The notes below the pieces were generated by a model that saw only the letters and a list, made by a program, of their open reading frames with translations, was not told where the DNA came from and made no database searches. The translations under genes and the position numbers were made by a program. From Emergomyces orientalis (taxonomy: Eukaryota; Ascomycota; Eurotiomycetes; Onygenales; Ajellomycetaceae): a stretch of DNA of 21,000 bases. This document shows positions 9,201 to 16,482 of the stretch, piece by piece. The stretch's first letter is position 1. Each line of letters opens with the position of its first letter. The DNA lies in assembly GCA_002110485.1 (NCBI GenBank), contig MOWL01000099.1, positions 1 to 21,000 on the forward strand, written 5' to 3'.

Positions 9201-10856
9201 CTCCTTAATGAGTCTGACGAGCATGCTAATGATAATGGTGATGAGCCCGTGCTTAGTACCCTTACGGACCGTCCCACGACCTTAGCGGAGGCTCGACGGA
9301 GCCCTGATTGGCATCATTGGCTCGAAGCAATGAGGAAGGAGGTCGATATGTTCAATCAAAAGAAAACATATGTTATTACTGAGCGGTCCCCGGATATGGA
9401 TGTTCTTACGGGTAAATGGGTATATGACCGCAAATTAAATAATAAGGGAGAAACCATCCGCTTTCGCGCACGATGGGTGGTTCGCGGATTCCTTCAGCAG
9501 CGAGGAGTCCATTATACGAAGTCTTACGCTGCCGTTGTCTCTGGTCCTACAACCAGAAGCCTATTCGCGATCTCTACGGCTAGGGGATGGAAATCGAAGG
9601 CAATTGATTACGTGTCTGCATTCCTTAATGGCGTGCTGCCACAGGAAGAAATGATCTATATGCAGCTCCCGACGGGCATAAAACATGGCAGGGGCAATCT
9701 AGTTGGCCTGGTTCGCCAGAGCCTGTATGGGCTGAAGCAAGCTGCGAGGACGTGGTATTTTCTTGCCACTGAGCATCTCACTTCGATTGGTTTCCGCATA
9801 TCACCGTATGACGGCGGATTCCTATATCACCCCATCCGTAAGGTGTATTTGACGCTGCACGTTGATGACTGCCGCGTTACGGGGCCCAATGAGCATGATA
9901 TTGACTGGGTTCTCGATGAGATTGCGAAGCGTTTTGACACCAAAAGAATCGACGATGATAAGCCATACTTAGGTATGGAAATTGCGGGCCGTAATGGTGA
10001 TTTACTGGTCACGCAAACACGCTATATTGATGAGATCCTTGATGATTTTGGCATGACTGCAATCAATCCGGCACCAACCCCCATGAATGCTGGCACAAAG
10101 CTCCAGTTCTCGCCGGATGAGGATAAGGGCCTTGATGATGATTTTACGGCTACGCGATATCGTCAAGGGCTTGGGTCTCTTCAATATCTGGTTACAAGCA
10201 CCAGACCGGATATAATGTTCGCGGTAAATTATTTATCGCGATTCAATTCTCGCCCAAATAAGGAGTGCTGGGCTGCTTTGAAGCATGTTCTCCGCTATAT
10301 GAAGAAGACTAGGACTACGGGCATTCTGTATAAGAGGAATATAGGGGACGAAGGGCTGGCTCCCATGGCCTACGCGGATTCAGATTGGGCGGGTGCAGAC
10401 CCCCAATATAAATCGACTACGGGCTATATTATAATGATCAATGGAGCTCCCGTATCATGGCGTTCGCAGCGGCAGATCTCTACGGCGAAGTCCACAACTG
10501 AAGCTGAGTATATTGCTGCTAGCGAAGCTGCGTGCGAGCTGATTTGGCTTAAAGATATGCTGCATGATGCGGGACTGCTTGAGAATGCGGATGGCTATGT
10601 TCTTTCCAATAATCTGCATATTGATAATAAAGGTGCCATTGATCTAGCTAACGGCGAGTCTTTAACTAAGCGCTCGAGGCATATTGAAGTCCGCTACCAT
10701 ATATTACGCGATCTAGTGGCTAAAAAGGAGCTCCTTATTCGGCACGTCAGCTCAACGGAGAATAAGGCGGATGGTTTTACGAAGGCGCTGCCTAGGCCCG
10801 CATTCAATGCTTTTGTGGCTAATCTTGGCTTGATTGGTTCGGGGGGATCTGCTTAA
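6258..10856 (+). CDS. Copia gag-pol polyprotein
   Basis: The first ATG of the frame is 6258 (MVNLRSGNSPDL), giving 1532 residues with no frameshift between gag and pol. An acidic N-terminal gag is followed by a CCHC knuckle (CSHCGIVGHNEESC, residues 369-382). The aspartic protease motif is LDSGSGAH (Asp452). The integrase has an HHCC finger (WHLKLGH, about 612) and a DDE core with Asp674, Asp744 and Glu780, the last two in the classical D35E spacing. Reverse transcriptase includes KWVYDRKLN and the catalytic LHVDD (Asp1203, Asp1204). RNase H shows AYADSDWAG (Asp1374), TEAEYIA and HIDNKGAI. The frame ends near the polypurine tract. All catalytic residues I can check are present, so the polyprotein should be able to support reverse transcription and integration. 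Confidence 0.97.
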   Translation: MVNLRSGNSPDLTRENKPTRRAERTPENIENEPFPTPITARKLPARAPSEGSSADFEDPMSDMSDTGSDRDEPTQEAQVEHDDSLSAETRARLEIARLENETARIKAGAGAGELAGANMTAYLKAIKEFRLTVKLLEKPVLLLGSMNYPMWRDEVLLAAKDSETDDILLNKELAPPEGVSEDVAKLWRERNSWLRNYMWSAISAQARTHFTIPKENQLSAYMLWSIVEENFAERRVVRRFRLFNEFLGMTAESCGSDRAFIERLLAVRTEYKRLDFYMPDSVFFDRLLAGIHSRWANLIRNRMDDIEKSGEDTLLEDDFVGLCRDILLRLPSGGSSSSSKNTKAPVNNASSMDDAGESPAPSASGRPKCSHCGIVGHNEESCWKKHPEKRPSGYSNEKRRGGTKKDKKKANNEDSSKSPDDGSAPVHSTVEKVFHAREIVRDDDIADEWVLDSGSGAHATPRKELVKCHSMSSNVKLKMADGTIVPAAAVGTVELAVDGADVCLEGVRFAPELEANIVSFGKLVRKGYTFKQLAYGEAHSIIMTSPDRMVSFTAVLNEKDIYVIEKPPQIRDLIQFAMPNGDFRPVNAVDDSLLALPSMNIKPVELTMLQWHLKLGHLNHMDIAKMAADPRMGMRIKGSKALPFCKTCVQAKMARPAFEPMIRKVKPAARLFIDLAGGGRTLFNEDGVPTYGGADYWMSITDDATRYRWAILMATKGEATAKLRDFITMIETTAQRCVGSLHWDGGGEFKSDELKAFCKQRGIAYETTTPYTPQSNGPAERANRIIIERTRSLLFDSGQPRDLWGEAMQAAVMLINMSPTSTKLYGCKEGSPLTPFEAWMGVQPTANWLHRWGCKVYKKDLRVTNKLADRTDGKEWIFVGYQGLHQVRIWDPDARRLEIARDVVFDEALVEDVSFINAALPAPHEPNNIPDELDVLNPADGWQHCLLRRLARERPHIMKMLVNGDLEEAIEPTYLINSDVDLLNESDEHANDNGDEPVLSTLTDRPTTLAEARRSPDWHHWLEAMRKEVDMFNQKKTYVITERSPDMDVLTGKWVYDRKLNNKGETIRFRARWVVRGFLQQRGVHYTKSYAAVVSGPTTRSLFAISTARGWKSKAIDYVSAFLNGVLPQEEMIYMQLPTGIKHGRGNLVGLVRQSLYGLKQAARTWYFLATEHLTSIGFRISPYDGGFLYHPIRKVYLTLHVDDCRVTGPNEHDIDWVLDEIAKRFDTKRIDDDKPYLGMEIAGRNGDLLVTQTRYIDEILDDFGMTAINPAPTPMNAGTKLQFSPDEDKGLDDDFTATRYRQGLGSLQYLVTSTRPDIMFAVNYLSRFNSRPNKECWAALKHVLRYMKKTRTTGILYKRNIGDEGLAPMAYADSDWAGADPQYKSTTGYIIMINGAPVSWRSQRQISTAKSTTEAEYIAASEAACELIWLKDMLHDAGLLENADGYVLSNNLHIDNKGAIDLANGESLTKRSRHIEVRYHILRDLVAKKELLIRHVSSTENKADGFTKALPRPAFNAFVANLGLIGSGGSA

Positions 10857-10949
10857 TGGATTTAACTAAAAGTTTTGTACTTAGCTGCTATTTTGATTTT
10901 TGATGCCTATGGCGTGGCCTGTGTGCGTGCTCCTGGGGCGCCCTAGCAT

Positions 10950-10956
10950 GGGGGGG
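10950..10956 (+). promoter_or_regulatory. Polypurine tract
   Basis: Seven G residues directly abut the TG of the 3' LTR, which is the expected place for the plus-strand primer of a retrotransposon. The tract is short and pure G. Confidence 0.75.
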
Positions 10957-11058
10957 TGTTAGGTGATACTAGGGCTACCCGGGTCACATGCCCCACACAC
11001 ACATATATATTTTAGCTAGTTAGGTAGTTCAATATGATAGGCTTGATGCACTCTATGA
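10957..11058 (+). repeat. 3' LTR, 102 bp
   Basis: It is identical to 6082-6183 in all 102 positions. The flanking sequence diverges exactly at both ends. Confidence 0.95.
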
Positions 11059-11063
11059 TTAAA
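11059..11063. other. Target site duplication, right copy
   Basis: TTAAA follows the 3' LTR and matches 6077-6081. Confidence 0.9.
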
Positions 11064-11181
11064 AATCAATCTCGTCATGTGCATCTCGAAGCCCTAATCC
11101 CAACTAACCCACAGAGGAAGAAATGTGGATGAATCTCTCCCTTTAACTACGGCTAAGTATCCTTCGTCGAAGCACAAGGTC

Positions 11182-11658
11182 ATGGCGGCGAGTGTGGATA
11201 ATGCTCGTCAACAATTGCCTCCAGAGGCGCATTCAATCAACGGCCACCAAGACCTGGCACCGCCTGCTCCTGGTGTATTTGCAACATTCGGGGAAGCTGA
11301 AGAGTCTCTGCAGAAGCATGCTGTATCTCATGGATATGGTGTCAACCGCCAGCGATCGAAGAATAAGAATGGGATATTTTTAGGCTGTTACTTTAAATGC
11401 AGCCGCTCTGGGAACCCGCGACCTTCAGCTACCCCTAATCGTATGCGGAAGCAAACTTCAAGTCGCTGCATTGAATGTCCTTTCTCTGTCCACGTTGGCT
11501 ACAAAAAGTCATTGGATCTGTGGACGCTTCGTGTACATGTACGAGATGGACTGCATTGGGGATTTTGGCAATTAATTTTACAGCGTTGGTCGAACCCACT
11601 TAAAATTTCAGTGCTGTGTGTCATATTGATGAAAGTGACTTTCAAGTTAGAAACATAA
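11182..11658 (+). pseudogene. FAR1-type DNA-binding domain fragment, truncated
   Basis: The ATG at 11182 (MAASVDNARQQ) gives 158 codons. Residues about 33-125 match a FAR1 / WRKY-GCM1-type zinc domain: FATFGEAEESLQKHAVSHGY, then GCYFKCSRSG, RCIECPFSVHV and the sheet LWTLRVHVRDGLH. In full-length proteins DGxH is followed by NH, completing the metal site, and often by a MULE transposase. Here the family-like sequence stops at H and the frame runs into the shared inverted block (11566-11645), read in the opposite sense, up to a stop at 11656. A seven-codon upstream ORF (ATG 11123) precedes it. This is probably the remnant of a Mutator-like transposase or a domesticated FAR1 gene cut by a rearrangement. 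A short DNA-binding peptide could still be made. Confidence 0.65.
11566..11645 (-). repeat. Second copy of inverted shared block
   Basis: The reverse complement of these 80 nt aligns with 4812-4925 at about 75 positions; 35 bases present there are absent here. The left edge lies some 15 bp after the last recognisable FAR1 residue. The two copies face each other across the region that now holds the retrotransposon. Confidence 0.8.
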
Positions 11659-11742
11659 CCTTACTTCAGGGTCATGGTACTTCACCGCTAGTCACTATCT
11701 GAATTAGATAAAAGAAATGAAGAGGTATTATTCTGACTTGTT

Positions 11743-12726
11743 CTAACTATCACTTAGTCCTAGCCTTGTCCTTATTCTTTGCGTGGTTTGCTCTCGATTC
11801 CTCAGTCTCTCATAAGGACGCTGCCTCACCTCTTCCTGGTTGTCTTCAATTAGGTGCTTGCTGACCTTAACCACTGCTGGGAAACCATCTATCCAAGATG
11901 GCATTCTGTTACAAAAGCACTTTGGTCTATGGAATAATTTGCAGCTTGCAGGGCGATCAAAGGAAACCCCACGCAGCTCCCACTCCTGATCACGACCAGG
12001 CACTTCGGGCCATTCGACGTAAGATATATTCTGTCGTTCAACCCTAATAGCTGACTGGACCGTATATGGGAGCTGAAGGCCGCGCACGTCCTCCGGTGAA
12101 GCGATCCTTGAATGACTTGAAATGGTACCAAGCGCCGTCAATAGGTTTCCCAGTGGGAACAGTGTTGAAGGCAAGGGTCCTGACCGTCCAAACGGAGAGT
12201 TCCCCTGCCAGATGTCTTCAAGTAACCCGGCCGCTGCTTCCATTTCCCCCTCCTGCACAAATCTCAGAGAAAAAGTGATTGCTACCGGAATGAGCAATTC
12301 CTCGAGATTCCTCAATCGAAATGTGTGCCACACAAACTTGAAAACCACCAGAGCCGTCTCCGTCATCACAACAGTCGTGTCAACAACAAAAACCAGCTGT
12401 CGAAAAAGCTTCAGACAATTGTAGTTCTGGGTTGTAGATGGGTGTGGTTTGTGGTCTGGAGGGGTGGCTGACTGTTCCAAAAGCCTGGAATAATCGTAGC
12501 CCAGCGCATCGCCCCATTCGTTCTTGTATACAGATGCCATGATCCGAGATTCATTATCTTGAAACAAAGCGTAGAAATGTCGGCAGGTCCTGACTGTCAG
12601 GAACAGCGTAAAGAGATCCAGCATATGCTCAAGCACCATGATCATGACTTCAGGCGGGAGTGTGGGCGTGGTGGATGGGGGGACTTCAGAGGAACCACGC
12701 AGGAAGTGTCGCAGGGTGGCTATCAT
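11743..12726 (-). CDS. F-box protein
   Basis: The F-box binds Skp1 and brings substrates to an SCF ubiquitin ligase. The minus-strand frame is open from 12759, but its first ATG is 12726 (MIATLRHFLRGSS), giving 327 residues ending LGLSDS with TAG. Residues about 24-66 are an F-box: LPPEVMIMVLEHML, then the TCRHFYALF core. The remainder (about 70-327) has no recognised substrate-binding repeats such as WD40 or LRR. It contains a small Cys cluster (KCFCNRMPSWIDGFP) and a basic, Glu/Arg-rich tail. No intron is needed. Fungal accessory regions carry many such single-exon F-box genes; the substrate is unknown. Confidence 0.75.
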   Translation of the reverse strand: MIATLRHFLRGSSEVPPSTTPTLPPEVMIMVLEHMLDLFTLFLTVRTCRHFYALFQDNESRIMASVYKNEWGDALGYDYSRLLEQSATPPDHKPHPSTTQNYNCLKLFRQLVFVVDTTVVMTETALVVFKFVWHTFRLRNLEELLIPVAITFSLRFVQEGEMEAAAGLLEDIWQGNSPFGRSGPLPSTLFPLGNLLTALGTISSHSRIASPEDVRGLQLPYTVQSAIRVERQNISYVEWPEVPGRDQEWELRGVSFDRPASCKLFHRPKCFCNRMPSWIDGFPAVVKVSKHLIEDNQEEVRQRPYERLRNREQTTQRIRTRLGLSDS

Positions 12727-13725
12727 CCTGAAGATGAAACTCTTCAAGTTGAGATGCAAGAGACAACCACAATCAACGGGTTAAATAATGCCGATATAGG
12801 TAGAAGGCAGAGACACAACATGTAGTAGCGAAATAAAAGCAAAAGGAACCAAGACATTATTCCCTTTTTGAGGTTGTTAACGCCGAATGAGGCTTTGCGC
12901 AGCATAGCCACCGCCTTTTACCCATAACGTCATATGACTAAATATTGCCAGGGAATAAGGTTTGCTCACACAAGGAATATTAGTCCTACTGCTAATCAAC
13001 TCTGCCATCCAAATCCTCGAGTCATCCCAGTCTTGGCTGCAAGTCCTCAAAAATACAGAGGTTTTATCTAGTACCAAGAATACTGTGGAGGAACAGCAGA
13101 ACTAAAGTGTATAAATAACTATTAGCTTGCTCTGCTGAGAAAGTAAGAAATTCTCTTGGCATTGGCCTTCCCTCCGTGGGTCCAGTCGTGGCGTGCAGAG
13201 ATTGGTGGATCAAACAGTCAGCGTCGTTGTTTCGTGCGTTGGCCTCATTCGATGTGGGTGCTCGCTGGTCTAGGATAGGTTCTGGAATGCATGAGTTTTG
13301 TCTTATGTATACGTGGACCTTGGGCCCGTTGGTCCCACGGTTGCAGGCCCTAGGGCCCACAGCTTCACAAGGCTGTGAACTAACGTCCACACTGGTTCAT
13401 GGACTGAAAGACGGACGGTCAATTTTACAGGCATCTAGATTTAGAGATTTGCGGGTGACATGTTACCATGCCACGCTTTCACAAGGAGTTGGCAATTATT
13501 TGCTTACTAAACCTAAGTTGTAATTTACAACAAACTAAAAAACACTCTACATGAGTTTGTTCTATGACAAGGAATTTAGGTAGGGCACGTGGCGCATAGC
13601 CACCTCCGAGGCGGCTGTTTGTAGCTGACCCACTAGTCACGTGAGGGGCCAGGTTACCCAAACAAGGGGGGTAAGCATGTCATTCTCCATCTTCTATCCA
13701 ACACAACAGATGATTTGCCAGCAGT
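12727..13725. other. Long intergenic stretch, no gene supported
   Basis: Overlapping short frames occur on both strands (for example around 13064-13523) but show no family resemblance and mirror each other. It should hold the F-box promoter (near 12.75-12.9 kb) and the C2H2 gene promoter (before 13726). A similar short string (GCATAGCCACC) occurs at about 12903 and 13596. Confidence 0.5.
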
Positions 13726-15000
13726 ATGGGTAAGTACCATCGATCTCTTTATGATTTGATCTCTAACAGTTATTGCAGAGTGGAACTTCATCATAATCTC
13801 GCCAGCCAAGCCGCCAGAAACCCTCTCGCATAGAGAGAGCCGTGAACTGTGCAAAACGATCGAGTGGATACACGCGCGGTTGGTTATTACAGAAGACATC
13901 ATCAGCACTCTGGGAGGAGGCCATTATTTGGATGAGGCATTCGGCGGTCGCATATGCAGCTTAAGGGACATAAAACGGCGCCTACGACCATATCACGAAC
14001 ATGACCGACACGAGTCTCGGCCACACCCGCACAAATGCCCTGCTGCACGATGTCAGCGCCAGTTTAAGACTGCCGATAACCTGCCACGGCATATCCGAAA
14101 TACGGCTGATCTTAGCCACCGGTTTGACCAAGACATACTTGACGGGAGATACTGTTTTCAGTGTGGCAAAGAGTTCACTTCAGCCAAATCTCTTTGGTTG
14201 CACGAGAAGAATGATCATTTAGAATCGAGCCGCTCCAGGATTGATGCTTTTAGGCAATTTCGCAGTGCTTGTGAGTCCATTGCTCGTTCGAATTGCATTG
14301 ACACTAACAGAGACAAGTGTCTCACGTCGAACTACCAGCTACAACACACCAGCCAACTGGCTGCCCGTCAAAGAAGAGGAAACTTGGTGACGGTGAAAGA
14401 GGCGCTACATCAGGGAACTTTCGGAATCAACTCCAGAAACAATCAGATTGGTCGAACAGATCCTCTGGCAGAAACGCCGTCAACTTTATTGGAAAGCAGA
14501 ATGAGCAGTGCATATCCGAACAGCTTTTTGACCCGCAACCGGTCGTTGAAGGGACTGCGGCCGGCAAATCTGGCGACCATCCCATTCACAACGTCATGCA
14601 GCCCTCGTCTACCGGCTCCGACAGATCCGCCTTCGATTACAATATCGATTCAGCTCACTCCTCGTCTATCGGCCCCAGCCGATACATCTTGGACTATAGT
14701 GCCGATTTCTTGCATAATCCCAGCTCAACTCAGTCGTCGTCTGTCGGTCCCAGCCGGCCCATATTCGATTACAGTGTCGATTCTTTGACCAATCCCTGCT
14801 CGGCTCAGTCGTCGTCTATCGGCGGCAACCGATCCATCTTCGACTATAGCGTCAATTTACTACTCGACCTGCAAGCGGCCCAGCAACATGCTACATTTGA
14901 TTACAGTGTTGATCCCTTGGCCGATTCATACTTAGCTCAGCCATCATCTACTTGCTCTGCTGGGCAGTATCCCCATTTTGAAGGGCCTCATCCACCCTGA
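13726..15000 (+). CDS. C2H2 zinc-finger protein with FDYS repeats, three exons
   Basis: This is probably a nuclear DNA-binding protein. Exons are 13726-13729, 13779-14270 and 14339-15000, totalling 1158 nt (385 residues plus stop). The first coding exon is only ATGG; splicing gives MEWNFIIISPAKPPETL. The ATG is the only one between a stop at 13711 and the donor. Two fingers follow: KCPAARCQRQFKTADNLPRH, an irregular C-x4-C finger, and YCFQCGKEFTSAKSLWLHEK, ending NDH (C-x2-C-x12-H-x4-H). After the second junction comes a basic SKKRKLGDGE, a likely nuclear signal. The C-terminal third holds about five imperfect repeats of the type SSSxGxxRxIFDYSVDxL (about 14610-14950), perhaps an activation or interaction region. 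Each intron shifts frame, so without splicing the gene appears as two overlapping ORFs. No DNA target can be inferred. Confidence 0.8.
13730..13778 (+). other. Intron 1 of C2H2 gene
   Basis: The donor is GTAAGT, the branch site CTAAC is at about 13763-13767 and the acceptor is TTGCAG; the length is 49 nt. It follows a four-nucleotide coding exon. Confidence 0.75.
14271..14338 (+). other. Intron 2 of C2H2 gene
   Basis: The donor is GTGAGT, the branch site is ACTAACA and the acceptor is TACCAG; the length is 68 nt. It joins the finger frame to the NLS and FDYS-repeat frame. The nearer CTAACAG acceptor (14310) would give the wrong phase. Confidence 0.7.
14600..14950 (+). repeat. Coding tandem repeat, about 25 residues per unit
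   Basis: Units centred on FDYNID, LDYSAD, FDYSVD, FDYSVN and FDYSVD recur at 20 to 30 residues, each of the middle units preceded by SSSIG or SSSVG. The DNA repeats are diverged, so the array is old relative to the pure minisatellites at the right end. Confidence 0.75.
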
Positions 15001-15233
15001 CACTACTGTTGTCCCAGCCAAGGGGAGAGGAAGCTACGAACTGTGGTTAACAAGGACTTGGAACCAATCATAATTAGAACTCATTCAGATCCCATTGCCA
15101 AAACACTTGCCCTGTCTATTTCAGATGCACCATTTTCCCTTCCTGTACCTATGCCTGCAGTGTTAATATATCCTAATAATTCCCTGTATGTAAAGTGTGT
15201 TGAGTGGGCAAGCTTCAAAAGGCCCCGACCATA
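15001..15233. other. Intergenic, convergent gene ends
   Basis: This short gap lies between the 3' end of the C2H2 gene and the 3' end of the next minus-strand gene. A 68-codon plus-strand frame here has no family features and is not called. Confidence 0.5.
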
Positions 15234-16061
15234 TCACGTCCAATTGTAATTTGTCCGACGGTAGTTCAGTTGATATAGGTCTATCTTCTTGCCCTTCGAC
15301 TTTGGGAACCGGTTCGCTAGCCAACCGTTGCACATGATCCTAGAAAACACATTAATAACCGACATTGGATCTAGGCTTAGGACTTTCACATACACATCAC
15401 CGCCATTGGCGCTGACAGCCTTCGTTCGCCCAAGCTCTTTCCCCCGGCCGCCTGTATCGTATTCCCATTCCCAACACGAAGTATCGTCACCGAGGAGGTG
15501 AAAGCAGGTCACGGCAATGACCTCTGTCTTCTCTGATAGCCTCTCCCACTGGGGCGAGCGCTCGATTGCGGACTTCTCAATCACGGAATTGACAATATGA
15601 TCACACAATATGCAACTGAAGTCGGAGCTCATTGCGGCAAGGAAATGACGAACGGGCTACATCTGTCAGTCAGGTGGAAGAATTTGGCGGTGGAGATCCT
15701 CACCCTGTTCTCTATAGCCTCCTCCATAGAATCAGTATTGGCGGCGCTCTTGAATATAACATATCCATCCGAGTTAAAAGCCTCAAGCACTCTATCACCC
15801 TCCTGCTGGAGGTCCAGCGTGGCACCAGATGCTGTCTCAACCTTGGTTTCCATGTTAACGTGGACGTGATCCCGCGCCATCAGGCGCGGGGCATCGCGGA
15901 TTGTCAACTGCGCCGGATTATGAGGGGAAGTCCACGTGATTGTCAAACTTGGCAACATCGGCTGTGGGGCCCATCCCCACAATGACAAATTCCAACCTTC
16001 CCGAAAGACTGGTTTTACTGCCATCATCTTGAGCTAATTCCGACACCACATGTAAAGGCAT
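15234..16061 (-). pseudogene. Conserved-looking fungal protein of unknown function, two frameshifts
   Basis: The minus-strand ATG at 16061 opens MPLHVVSELAQDDGSKTSL, then GRLEFVIVGMGPTADVAKFD. An extra base in the C-run at about 15924-15927 shifts the rest to the frame NPAQLTIRDAPRLMARDHVH...GDRVLEAFNSDGYVIFKS. A one-base loss near 15646-15652 then shifts to HFLAAMSSDFSCILCDHIVN...CFHLLGDDTSCWEWEYDTGG...NGWLANRFPKSKGKKIDLYQ, ending at 15234. The +1 and -1 cancel to 276 codons, supporting one ancestral ORF. No catalytic motif is recognised. Without the repairs, ATGs at 16027 and 15632 would open 132-codon pieces, which is how an automatic caller would see it. An intron explanation for either break is unlikely because the gaps are too short. 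Confidence 0.6.
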
Positions 16062-16482
16062 ATACAACGGAAGGAGAAAAACGAAGGAAGGAGAAAAACG
16101 AAAGAAAGAAAAAAAAGCTTTTCCTGCAAGCGACTTTCGGCAGGCGATCTTCCTTTTAAAATCAGGAATTCCCGCCAACAACTCTTGAGGCCTGCTTTCA
16201 TTTGACAGCCTTGCGCAAGGCTGCTGGTTGCCTGAGAGGCTCTTGCATACACCGCTCGTTCCGCTGCATCACACGGCCTACTCTAATTGGTAGCCAAGGC
16301 AAATCTCCGGTGGCTAGCCCTGCAATCGGAAACTGTGTTTAAATTAGGGAATTCTAAATTGGACAATTTACAACGAGGGAGCGGCACGGATGGCCAACTA
16401 TATACCTCCCACTGGCAGGAAGAGAAACAGGAAGGATGGAAGAATGAGTAAGCTAGGCTGGGTTGCAATGTGGTATGTAATA
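16062..16482. other. Intergenic between two minus-strand genes
   Basis: The sequence holds a purine-rich run with an exact 17-bp tandem pair at 16069-16102. It should carry the promoter of the 15234-16061 gene and the terminator of the next gene. No other coding is supported. Confidence 0.5.
16069..16102. repeat. 17-bp tandem duplication, purine-rich
   Basis: GGAAGGAGAAAAACGAA occurs twice in exact tandem and is followed by more AAAG-type sequence. It lies just upstream of the start of the minus-strand gene. Confidence 0.85.

Larger units (their letters stand above)
6082..11058 (+). mobile_element. Complete Ty1/copia LTR retrotransposon (4977 bp)
   Basis: The element is bounded by identical 102-bp LTRs and a 5-bp TTAAA duplication. 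It has a primer binding site at once after the 5' LTR, a 7-G tract just before the 3' LTR and one long open gag-pol frame. The domain order protease, integrase, reverse transcriptase, RNase H defines the copia superfamily. The identity of the LTRs, the undamaged ORF and the clean target duplication suggest a recent insertion and possible activity. No RIP-like damage is apparent. It inserted about 119 bp upstream of the FAR1 fragment's ATG. Confidence 0.97.

Noticed and set aside
13064..13523. Overlapping ORFs of 108 and 115 codons on opposite strands
   Set aside because: They mirror each other, lack known motifs and have no splice partners.
14271..14310. Shorter 40-nt intron ending CTAACAG in the C2H2 gene
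   Set aside because: It gives the wrong phase; the 68-nt intron to 14338 restores the NLS and repeat frame.
15043..15249. 68-codon plus-strand ORF
   Set aside because: It begins at a non-ATG codon and has no family features; it lies between convergent gene ends.
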